This document shows positions 6,773 to 12,656 of a stretch of 12,656 bases of DNA, piece by piece. The first letter of the stretch is position 1. Each line of letters begins with the position of its first letter. The notes under the pieces are model-generated. The model was given only the letters and a program-made list of their open reading frames with translations. It was not told the DNA's origin and searched no databases. Made by a program: the position numbers and the translations under genes. Source of the stretch: JBPCPM01 sp050999155 (lineage in GTDB: Bacteria > Actinomycetota > Thermoleophilia > Solirubrobacterales > 70-9); NCBI GenBank assembly GCA_050999155.1, contig JBPCPM010000113.1, positions 1-12,656 on the forward strand. The letters are read 5' to 3'.

Positions 6773-7543
6773 TCAGCGGGGGGGAGGCTGGGTGGGGATC
6801 TGCTCCCCACCGTCGTTCGGCGCCCCGGCGCTGTAGCCGGCGGGCTGGGCGTTGCCCGAGCGCCACGGCGAGGGGGCGGAGGCCATCGCGCGCTCGCCGG
6901 ATGGGCGGGCGGAGCTTTCGCCCGAGATGGAGTCGAGGTACTCGTCGCTCATCGAGGGCGCGTCGGAGATCCGCTGGCCGCCGAGCTCGTAGACGAAGGC
7001 ATCGACGAGATCGGGGTCGAACTGGGTGCCCGAGCTGAGCTGCAGCGCCGCAAGCGCTTCGCCCTCGGTCATCGTCCGCTTGTACGGACGCTCGGAGGTC
7101 ATGGCGGTGAAGGCGGTGCAGATCAGCAGGATCCGGCTCTCGACGGGGATCTCCTCGCCGCGGAGACCGTCGGGGTAGCCGCCGCCGTCGAAGTGTTCGT
7201 GGCCGGAGCGCACGATGCGGGCGACGCGGGAGAGGTCGGGGACGGCGCTGAGGATGTGCTCGGCGATCTCGGTGTGCCGGCGCATCAGCTTCCACTCGGC
7301 CTCCTCGAGGCGCGAGGGCTTGTGCAGCACGTCATCGGGGATGGCCATCTTGCCGATGTCGTGCAGCTCGCAGGCGACCTCGATGTCGTCGAGCTGCTCC
7401 TCGGTCATCCCGATGCGGCGTCCGAGGCGGCGGCCGAGGGCGGCGATCTTGCGACCGCCGACCAGGCGCTCGGGCTCGCGGGCCTGGAGGATGCGGTTGA
7501 TCAGCTCGCGCGTCTGGGTGCGGGTGGGGGAGGAGTAGGCCAT
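6773..7543 (-). CDS. HD-GYP-like domain protein with degenerate metal site
   Basis: Soluble protein of 256 residues of the HD-GYP class, whose active members hydrolyse cyclic di-GMP. Seen: HDIGKMAIPD (61-70), His90, GHEHFDGGGYPDGL (114-127), EEIPVESRIL and AMTSERPYKRTM (147-158); the last 55 residues are Ser/Pro/Gly-rich and probably disordered. Compared with the consensus, the His expected before RV in helix 1 is Gly (LVGGRKIAALG), the first His of HHE is Gly114, and the metal Asp of VxDxFDA is Thr143 with Thr146 at the second Asp. HD at 61-62, His90 and His115 remain. Activity may be altered or lost, so it may be a regulatory or nucleotide-binding relative. There is no receiver or sensor domain. 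ATG 7543 has the strong ribosome site AGGAAGG. Divergent from ftsH across 90 nt. Confidence 0.85.
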   Translation of the reverse strand: MAYSSPTRTQTRELINRILQAREPERLVGGRKIAALGRRLGRRIGMTEEQLDDIEVACELHDIGKMAIPDDVLHKPSRLEEAEWKLMRRHTEIAEHILSAVPDLSRVARIVRSGHEHFDGGGYPDGLRGEEIPVESRILLICTAFTAMTSERPYKRTMTEGEALAALQLSSGTQFDPDLVDAFVYELGGQRISDAPSMSDEYLDSISGESSARPSGERAMASAPSPWRSGNAQPAGYSAGAPNDGGEQIPTQPPPR

Positions 7544-7571
7544 TGCCTTCCTGTCATCGGCACCGGCCCCC

Positions 7572-7615
7572 ACCGTCTTGACGGTCCGCGGGAAAAAGTT
7601 TTCGGGCGACCGCCC
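7572..7615. promoter_or_regulatory. Three consecutive dyads in the HD-GYP / ftsH divergent spacer
   Basis: ACCGTC-tt-GACGGT (7572-7585), GAAAA-ag-TTTTC (7592-7603) and GGGCG-ac-CGCCC (7604-7615) are perfect inverted repeats, each with a 2-nt centre, within 44 nt. The middle one is an A/T island in a very GC-rich region. They lie where regulators of both divergent genes would bind. The symmetry is seen; any regulator is inference. Confidence 0.4.
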
Positions 7616-7620
7616 ACCGG

Positions 7621-7626
7621 TACGCT
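7621..7626 (+). promoter_or_regulatory. Putative -10 element (TACGCT) of a leaderless ftsH promoter
   Basis: TACGCT ends 7 nt before the ftsH ATG at 7634, placing the transcription start on the A of ATG. No Shine-Dalgarno precedes the ATG (TTCCTGGC). A poor -35 (GTTTTC, 7598-7603) would be 17 nt upstream, inside the middle dyad. Confidence 0.45.
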
Positions 7627-7633
7627 TCCTGGC

Positions 7634-9628
7634 ATGTCGCAGGGACCGACGGCGCCGGATGAGTCGAGCGCCAGGGCGCTCTCCGAGCGCGATCCCGGTG
7701 CCGGCGAGAAGACCTCCCGAAAGCCGTGGAAGGTGGATCCGGCGCCCGACGGCCGCGGCGAGCGATCGAGCCGCAGGCCGGCCTGGCTGCGTGCCGGGTG
7801 GCCGCTGTGGGCGATCGTCGCGGTGCTGCTCGCCGCCAACTTCGTCATCGCGAGCTCGCTCACCGGCACCGACCGGGCGCCCGTCCCGTACAGCCCGTTC
7901 TTCCTCGACCAGGTCCGCGACGGCAACGTCAAGGAGATCTCGACGCGCGCGGACACGATCGAGGGGACGTTCGTCAAGAAGATCGAGGTTCCCGAAGGCG
8001 ACGAGCCCGAGGAGCAGTTCGAGACCCAGATCCCGGCCTTCGCCGACGGCGACGCCCTGACCCGGCTGCTCGAGCGCGAAGACGTCACCGTCAACGCCCG
8101 GTCGACCAGCCGCACATTTCTCGAGACGGTGCTTTTCGGCTTCGGTCCGACCCTGCTGTTCGTCGGCCTGCTGTTCTTCGTCCTCACGAGGCTCGGCGGC
8201 GGGATGCTCGGCGGGTTCACGGGCTCCAAGGCCAAGCAGGTCAACCCGGACTCCCAGACGGTCGGCTTCGACGACGTCGCCGGCATCGAGGAGGCCAAGC
8301 ACGAGCTGGCCGAGGTCGTGGACTTCCTGCGCCACCCGGAGAGGTATCGCAAGCTCGGGGCCCGGATCCCCCGGGGCGTCCTGCTCAGCGGCCTGCCGGG
8401 GACGGGCAAGACGCTGCTGGCCCGCGCCGTGGCGGGCGAGGCCGCCGCCCCGTTCTTCTCCGCGTCGGCGTCGGAGTTCATCGAGATGATCGTCGGGGTG
8501 GGCGCGTCGCGGGTGCGTGACCTGTTCACCCAGGCCAAGGAGGCCGCGCCGGCGATCATCTTCATCGACGAGCTCGACGCGATCGGCGGCCACCGCGGGG
8601 GCGGCAGCGGGATCGGCGGCCACAACGAGCGCGAGCAGACGCTCAACCAGATCCTCACCGAGATGGACGGCTTCGAGTCCTCCGACGAGGTGATCGTCCT
8701 CGGGGCGACCAACCGCCCGGACACGCTGGACTCCGCGCTGCTGCGGCCGGGGCGCTTCGACCGGCGCGTCACCGTCCAGGCGCCCGACGCCACCGGGCGG
8801 CGGGCGATCCTCGACGTGCACGCCCGCCACATCCCGTGCGACGACGATGTCGATTTCGAGGGTCTGGCGTCGTCGACGCCGGGGATGGTCGGGGCCGACC
8901 TGGCCAACCTCGTCAACGAGGCGGCCCTTGTGGCTGCCCGCCACCACCGCTCGGAGGTGCGCATGGCCGACTTCACCGCGGCCATGGAGCGGATCGTGCT
9001 CGGCGCCGAGCGCAAGATCCTCATGAGCGACGACGACCGCCGCCTGACCGCCTACCACGAGGCGGGCCACGCGATCGTCGGGATGCTGACTCCCGGGGCC
9101 GACCCGGTGCGCAAGGTCTCGATCATCCCGCGGGGTCTCGCGCTCGGCGTGACCTTCGCCGCGCCGGATACCGACCGCTTCAGCTACAGCCGCACCGACC
9201 TGCAGGCTCGCCTGATGGTCATGCTCGGTGGCCGGGTGGCGGAAGAGCTGGTCTTCGGGGAGATCACCAACGGCGCCGAGTCCGACATCGAGCAGCTGAC
9301 CCAGATCGCCCGCAAGATGGTCGGTCGCTGGGGAATGAGCGAGCGGGTCGGACCGATCGCCGCCCTGGGCTCCGAGGCCCAGGGCCCCCTGCACCCGGGA
9401 GCCGACGAGACCAGCGAACGCACCCAGCAGCTCGTCGACGCGGAGGTGCAGCGGATCGTCAACGAGGCGCACGCGGCAACGACCGAGCTGCTGACCGCCA
9501 ACCGCGAGCGGCTCGACGCACTGGCCGCGGCGCTGCTCTCCAGCGAGACGCTCGACCAGCCCGAGGCCTACGCGGCGGCCGGGGTGGAGGGCGGGCAGGC
9601 GGCGGTGGTCGGGGTGGAGCCTTTGTGA
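7634..9628 (+). CDS. ftsH: ATP-dependent zinc metalloprotease FtsH
   Basis: Membrane-anchored AAA+ protease that unfolds and degrades membrane and short-lived cytosolic proteins as a hexamer. The protein is 664 residues. An unusually long charged cytosolic N-terminus (1-55) precedes helix 1 (about 56-76), an extracytoplasmic domain and helix 2 (about 163-186). The AAA+ module shows Walker A GLPGTGKT (253-260; Leu for the usual second Pro), pore loop EMIVGVG with Ile286 where Phe is usual, Walker B IIFIDELDA (Asp312, Glu313) and the second region of homology with TNRPDTLDSALLRPGRFDRR. The protease domain has HEAGH (475-479; zinc ligands His475 and His479, catalytic Glu476) and Asp551 as third ligand, at the expected spacing. 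All catalytic residues are present, so it should be active. ATG 7634 is supported by TACGCT 7 nt upstream; upstream in-frame starts would cover the antisense HD-GYP gene. A hairpin follows. Confidence 0.97.
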   Translation: MSQGPTAPDESSARALSERDPGAGEKTSRKPWKVDPAPDGRGERSSRRPAWLRAGWPLWAIVAVLLAANFVIASSLTGTDRAPVPYSPFFLDQVRDGNVKEISTRADTIEGTFVKKIEVPEGDEPEEQFETQIPAFADGDALTRLLEREDVTVNARSTSRTFLETVLFGFGPTLLFVGLLFFVLTRLGGGMLGGFTGSKAKQVNPDSQTVGFDDVAGIEEAKHELAEVVDFLRHPERYRKLGARIPRGVLLSGLPGTGKTLLARAVAGEAAAPFFSASASEFIEMIVGVGASRVRDLFTQAKEAAPAIIFIDELDAIGGHRGGGSGIGGHNEREQTLNQILTEMDGFESSDEVIVLGATNRPDTLDSALLRPGRFDRRVTVQAPDATGRRAILDVHARHIPCDDDVDFEGLASSTPGMVGADLANLVNEAALVAARHHRSEVRMADFTAAMERIVLGAERKILMSDDDRRLTAYHEAGHAIVGMLTPGADPVRKVSIIPRGLALGVTFAAPDTDRFSYSRTDLQARLMVMLGGRVAEELVFGEITNGAESDIEQLTQIARKMVGRWGMSERVGPIAALGSEAQGPLHPGADETSERTQQLVDAEVQRIVNEAHAATTELLTANRERLDALAAALLSSETLDQPEAYAAAGVEGGQAAVVGVEPL

Positions 9629-9637
9629 CCAGCGGCT

Positions 9638-9663
9638 GCCGGGCTCCCCGCGGATCGCCCGGC
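9638..9663. terminator. Bidirectional hairpin between ftsH and the convergent USP-like gene
   Basis: GCCGGGC (9638-9644) pairs perfectly with GCCCGGC (9657-9663) around a 12-nt loop, in the 40-nt spacer between two convergent stops. There is no T-run on either side, as often in high-GC actinobacteria. Position makes a shared terminator likely. Confidence 0.5.
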
Positions 9664-9668
9664 GCGTG

Positions 9669-10496
9669 TCAGAGGATCAGGCTGATCACCAGCAGGGCAG
9701 GGAACCCGTAGACGATCGTGTTGGCGACGACCCGCGCGGCCGTCCCCCGGTTGCCGGCGGACTCGAAGAGCACGAGCGCCACCGCGTGCCAGATCCCGAT
9801 GATGCTGGCTGCCGCGGCGATCAGCACCCGCGCCGCGCAGGTCCCGTCGATCGTGTCCTCGCCGACCGCACACGATGCGGCGAGTAGCACGAGGATGATC
9901 GGCACCACGAGCGCGAGGACGAGGGCCGCCCGTTCCTGCCAAGGCATGTCCAGCAGGCGCGCGAGGTTGCTGCGGTCGTCGTCGGGCACCTCGGTGTGCT
10001 GCGGCGCGAAGTGTTCGGCCTCGCCGACCGTGCCCTGCTCGATGTCGACGACCACGTGGGTGACCGGCATCTCGACCGCCTCGCGCATCCGCTCGACCAC
10101 GCCGCGTTCGAGCCAGCTGGACCGTTCGGCCGGGTGGGTGGAGATCAGGATCTCGTCGGCCTCCCAGCGAGCCAACGTGTCGGTGGCGGCGGTGACAGGA
10201 TCGGAGTCACCAGGCTCTCCTTCGGCGCTGATCCCCGATTCGCCGAGGTGGTTGAGCGAGGCCTGCAGGCGGGCGCTCGCTGCGTGCAGCGCCTCGTCCA
10301 CGTCGCCCATCGCATGATCGAGGCGGGACTCCTGAAGCGCGGGGGTCACCACGTGCACTTCCGCGTCCCCGCTGCCGCAGCGCTCGCGGATCTCGTCCAT
10401 GAGCTTGCGCCCGGTGACCGTCTCGTTGGCGACGACCAGCAACCGGTGGGGACGGCCGGATGACGATTCGGGACCCTGCGCAGCCAACGGACCCAT
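9669..10496 (-). CDS. USP-like domain fused to three C-terminal membrane helices
   Basis: Predicted 275-residue membrane protein. Residues 16-152 form a Rossmann-like alpha/beta domain of the universal-stress-protein type found in actinobacteria: RLLVVANETVTGRKLMDEI (18-36), EVHVVTPAL, GEPGDSDPVTAATDTL (93-108), ADEILISTHP (113-122), SSWLERGVVERMRE and PVTHVVVD (144-151). A linker and three helices (about 188-211, 221-246, 253-275) follow, the protein ending in the last helix. USP-like domains bind nucleotides or sense stress; no reaction can be assigned. ATG 10496 is preferred, with GAAAGG directly before it (unusually close). The frame stays open upstream to 10763, but that part has A/T-ending codons and looks like spacer. 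It is convergent with ftsH and divergent from the NHL gene. Confidence 0.78.
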   Translation of the reverse strand: MGPLAAQGPESSSGRPHRLLVVANETVTGRKLMDEIRERCGSGDAEVHVVTPALQESRLDHAMGDVDEALHAASARLQASLNHLGESGISAEGEPGDSDPVTAATDTLARWEADEILISTHPAERSSWLERGVVERMREAVEMPVTHVVVDIEQGTVGEAEHFAPQHTEVPDDDRSNLARLLDMPWQERAALVLALVVPIILVLLAASCAVGEDTIDGTCAARVLIAAAASIIGIWHAVALVLFESAGNRGTAARVVANTIVYGFPALLVISLIL

Positions 10497-10701
10497 CCTT
10501 TCGTTCGGGGCGGGGACCCATTCGTATCCGCTCTGCCCGTCGTCAAACGAGACTAACGCTGTAGCTGAGGTTGATTGTTGGCCGCGGGTGGGCTGCCGGA
10601 CAGTTTCAAGGGGGCCCCGATCCCGAACCGGCCCGCGCCCGGGGCCCGGCCACGAGCCGGTGCTTCGGCGAGCTCGGCTCTGGACGGATGTTCGAGGAAT
10701 C
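10497..10701. other. Divergent spacer between the USP-like and NHL-repeat genes
   Basis: About 205 nt. The half near the USP-like gene (10535-10585) is A/T-rich for this genome and includes TTGACG on the minus strand (10546-10541) as a possible -35, with TACGAAT (10526-10520) as a badly spaced -10 (14 nt). The rest is C/G-rich with several GGGCCC runs. No gene seen. Confidence 0.4.
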
Positions 10702-12656
10702 ATGCGCGCAAAAAGGCGCCGTGGGGTTAAGCATCGGCGCTGGGAATCCGACACCCCTTCCATGCGCGCTCATCTCCGCACCTGGCTCGGCCGCGCGCCG
10801 AGCAACTCCCAACCCGGCTCTCCGAGGCGGATCCGCCCTGGCGGTTCCCCGGCGAGGCGGCTTGCGATCGTGGGCGCCGGCCTTGCTGCCGCGCTGGCCC
10901 TGGCCGGCGGTGCGCTCGCGGCCAGCGGCGACATCACGACGGTCGCGGGCACCGGCGTAAGTGGCGGCGCGGGCGACGGAGGGCCGGCGGCCTCGGCCCA
11001 GCTGGAGCGTCCGGTCAGCGTGACCTTCGACCCCGCGGGCAACTATTACATCGCCGACAAGAACCAGAAGAACGTCCGCAAGGTCAACACCTCAGGAACC
11101 ATCTCGACGCTGGACATGGGCTCGTTCACGATGAGCCAGCCCCACGACGTCGAGGTCGACTCGTCGGGCAACGTCTACGTCGCAGACAAGGACAACCACC
11201 GGATCCTCCGCCGCACGCCTTCTGGCGCCGTCACGGTGTTCGGCGGCACCGGAGGCTCCAGCAACACCGGCGATGGGGGCCCGGCGACCAGCGCGGGAAT
11301 CCAGAAGCCCGCCGGCCTGGAGATCTACGGCGGCTACCTCTACATCGCCTCGCTCGACGGCGCCATGGTGCGCAGGATCAACCTCTCGACAGGCACCATC
11401 TCCGCGGTCGCCGGCATCGCCGGAGCGGCCGGCAACAGCGGCGATGGCGGCGCCGCCACGTCGGCGAAGCTCAACAAGCCTGAGGACATCGCGGCGGACT
11501 CGGCCGGCAACATCTACATCGCCGATGGCGGCAACCACAAGGTCCGCAAGGTCAACACGTCGGGCGTCATCACCACCTACGCGGGCACGGGCAGCGCCGG
11601 CAGCAGCGGCGACGGCGGCGCGGCGACCTCGGCGCAGCTCAATGTTCCCGGGGGCATCGCCGTCGACGGGGCCAACTCGGTATTCGTTGCCGAGGGCACC
11701 GGCGACCGGATCCGCAAGATCCCCACGTCGGGAACCATCAGCACGATCGCAGGCACCGGCGCATCCGGCTTTTCCGGGGACGGCGGACCTGCCACCTCGG
11801 CCAAGCTCGACAAGCCGACGCGGATGGACGCCAACGCCGCCGGCGACCTCTACTACGCCAGCGAGAACAACCGCCGCGTCCGACGGGTCGAGGCCGCCAT
11901 GGTCCCGCTGGCCACGGCGCCCACCGTGTCGGGCGTCATCCCGGCCTCGCCGGCCAACGACAACTCCCCGAAGATCACCGGCTCGGCCGCGAGCGGGTCG
12001 ACGGTCAAGCTGTACACCAACTCCACCTGCACGAGCAGCGTCGCCGGCTCCGGGACCGCCGCCGCGTACTCGAGCCCCGGCGTCGCGGTCAGCGTCTCCG
12101 ACGACTCGACCACCACCTTCTGGGCCACGGCCACGGTCAGCGGCACCGAATCGAGCTGCTCGTCGACGTCGGTGACCTACACCGAGGACTCCACCGCTCC
12201 GGCCTCACCGTCCCTCGGATCCGGGCCGGGGGCAACGGGTTCGAACCCGGTGGTCTCATGGTCGTTCAGCGGCGACGCCGGCGCGACGTTCGAGTGCCAG
12301 CTCACCCGCGGCTCCGACGTGGTCTCGGCGTGGGCGACGTGCACCAGCCCCAGGTCCTACAACCTCGTCTCCGAGATCGATGGCACCTACACCTTCTCGG
12401 TCCGCTCGAAGGACGCGGCGGGCAACCAGAGCTCGGCAACCACGTCCCAGTACATCCTGGACCGGGCGCCGCCGGCCGCTCCGTCGATCACGTCGAACCC
12501 GGGCAGCGTGGGCAAGGTCACGTCGCCGTCGTGGGCGTTCAGTGGCGAGTCGGGCGCGAGCTTCGAGTGCCGGGTGGTCGACAGCTCCAACAACGTGGAG
12601 TTCGACTGGGCGTCGTGCAGCTCGCCGAAGTCCTACAACCTCGCGTCCGCCGGCGA
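10702..12656 (+). CDS. Exported NHL-repeat beta-propeller protein with Ig-like repeats, C-terminus beyond the right edge
   Basis: Secreted or surface protein; at least 651 residues are seen. A positively charged N-terminus, ending PARR, precedes a hydrophobic core LAIVGAGLAAALALAGG and a signal-peptidase site ALA/ASGD (cut after residue 73 with this start). Six NHL blades follow (about 76-397), each with a pattern such as PEDIAADSAGNIYIADGGNH and ending RK/RR-V/I; five are introduced by GDGG(P/A)A(T/A)SA loops. Then come an Ig-like domain with APTVSG (from residue 406) and repeated domains with SWSFSG, FEC, a second Cys and PKSYN-like ends, typical of large adhesive or cell-wall-associated proteins. 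NHL propellers usually bind proteins or ligands; no catalytic motif is visible. ATG 10702 has GAGGA 3 nt upstream. ATG 10762 would give a more normal signal peptide but lacks a ribosome site. Confidence 0.85.
   Translation, partial: MRAKRRRGVKHRRWESDTPSMRAHLRTWLGRAPSNSQPGSPRRIRPGGSPARRLAIVGAGLAAALALAGGALAASGDITTVAGTGVSGGAGDGGPAASAQLERPVSVTFDPAGNYYIADKNQKNVRKVNTSGTISTLDMGSFTMSQPHDVEVDSSGNVYVADKDNHRILRRTPSGAVTVFGGTGGSSNTGDGGPATSAGIQKPAGLEIYGGYLYIASLDGAMVRRINLSTGTISAVAGIAGAAGNSGDGGAATSAKLNKPEDIAADSAGNIYIADGGNHKVRKVNTSGVITTYAGTGSAGSSGDGGAATSAQLNVPGGIAVDGANSVFVAEGTGDRIRKIPTSGTISTIAGTGASGFSGDGGPATSAKLDKPTRMDANAAGDLYYASENNRRVRRVEAAMVPLATAPTVSGVIPASPANDNSPKITGSAASGSTVKLYTNSTCTSSVAGSGTAAAYSSPGVAVSVSDDSTTTFWATATVSGTESSCSSTSVTYTEDSTAPASPSLGSGPGATGSNPVVSWSFSGDAGATFECQLTRGSDVVSAWATCTSPRSYNLVSEIDGTYTFSVRSKDAAGNQSSATTSQYILDRAPPAAPSITSNPGSVGKVTSPSWAFSGESGASFECRVVDSSNNVEFDWASCSSPKSYNLASAG
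10930..11892 (+). repeat. Six NHL blades forming one beta-propeller
   Basis: The GDGG loop codons begin at 10972, 11269, 11440, 11608 and 11776. The last three intervals are 171, 168 and 168 nt, so the blades are almost exact 56-57 residue units. The first interval is 297 nt because blade 2 (starting around SQPHDVEVDSSGNVYVAD) lacks the loop. Six blades make a closed propeller. Confidence 0.8.
12202..12656 (+). repeat. Tandem Ig-like repeats of about 91-92 residues
   Basis: Two copies, the second cut by the window edge. Matching points are SWSFSGDAGATFECQL with WATCTSPRSYN in copy 1 and SWAFSGESGASFECRV with WASCSSPKSYN in copy 2; the FEC codons are 273 nt apart. The two Cys in each copy probably form a disulfide, in keeping with export. 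More copies probably follow. Confidence 0.75.

Noticed and set aside
6362..7633. Upstream extension of the ftsH frame to 1088 codons
   Set aside because: It would cover the antisense strand of the NfeD-like and HD-GYP-like genes; the ATG at 7634 gives a normal FtsH.
7544..9472. Upstream extension of the HD-GYP-like frame to 899 codons
   Set aside because: The extension is antisense to ftsH; the ATG at 7543 has a strong AGGAAGG ribosome site and a complete domain.
10497..10763. N-terminal extension of the USP-like protein to 364 residues
   Set aside because: Codons there are A/T-ending and Arg/Ser-rich, no domain is seen, and the segment overlaps the NHL gene start on the other strand.
10930..11892. 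Regular direct repeats that might suggest a CRISPR array
   Set aside because: The 168-nt period and in-frame conservation show protein-level NHL repeats; there are no short identical repeats with unique spacers and no cas genes.
12236..12249. 14-bp palindrome CGGGTTCGAACCCG resembling a tRNA T-arm or an integrase attachment core
   Set aside because: It lies in frame inside the Ig-like repeat coding region, and I found no acceptor stem, D-arm or anticodon arm around it, and no integrase or direct repeat nearby.

Overview
This is a very GC-rich window whose genes have strong G/C third-position bias. It looks chromosomal, from a high-GC actinobacterium. A Solirubrobacterales/Thermoleophilia-type lineage is the best guess, because the window combines an exported NHL-propeller protein with GDGG(P/A)ATSA loops, cysteine-paired Ig-like repeats and a USP-plus-membrane protein of actinobacterial style. 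The lineage is inference; there is no rRNA or marker gene here. I see no IS element, phage, CRISPR array, tRNA or rRNA.

Layout from left to right: (1) a minus-strand flippase-like (UPF0104) membrane protein that runs off the left edge; (2) divergently, a LeuT-fold-type permease followed by a strong hairpin; (3) an AI-2E family (PerM-like) transporter preceded by a perfect 10-bp inverted repeat, then 14 nt later a two-domain VOC (glyoxalase/extradiol dioxygenase-like) protein; (4) convergent minus-strand genes, read as HD-GYP-like protein, then a short NfeD-like membrane protein, then an acyl-CoA carboxylase carboxyltransferase (beta) subunit interrupted by a +1 frame break at 5540; (5) divergent from the HD-GYP gene, ftsH on the plus strand; (6) a convergent minus-strand gene with a USP-like domain and three membrane helices; (7) a plus-strand exported six-bladed NHL propeller with Ig-like repeats that runs off the right edge.

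Functionally the window is a mix of envelope and housekeeping genes rather than one pathway. The NfeD-like and carboxyltransferase genes are probably co-transcribed (11-nt gap, the ribosome site overlapping the upstream stop). The AI-2E and VOC genes form a tight pair. FtsH is the only gene whose role can be stated almost without doubt.

The most interesting signals: five of the nine clear genes have a -10-like hexamer (T/G)ANNNT ending only 7 or 8 nt before the start codon and little or no Shine-Dalgarno, which points to leaderless transcripts, while most of the others have a Shine-Dalgarno. In addition, the carboxyltransferase frame break falls exactly in the linker between its two domains, the HD-GYP protein lacks several metal-ligand positions, FtsH has Ile at the usually Phe pore-loop position, and three consecutive dyads with 2-nt centres sit between the HD-GYP gene and ftsH.
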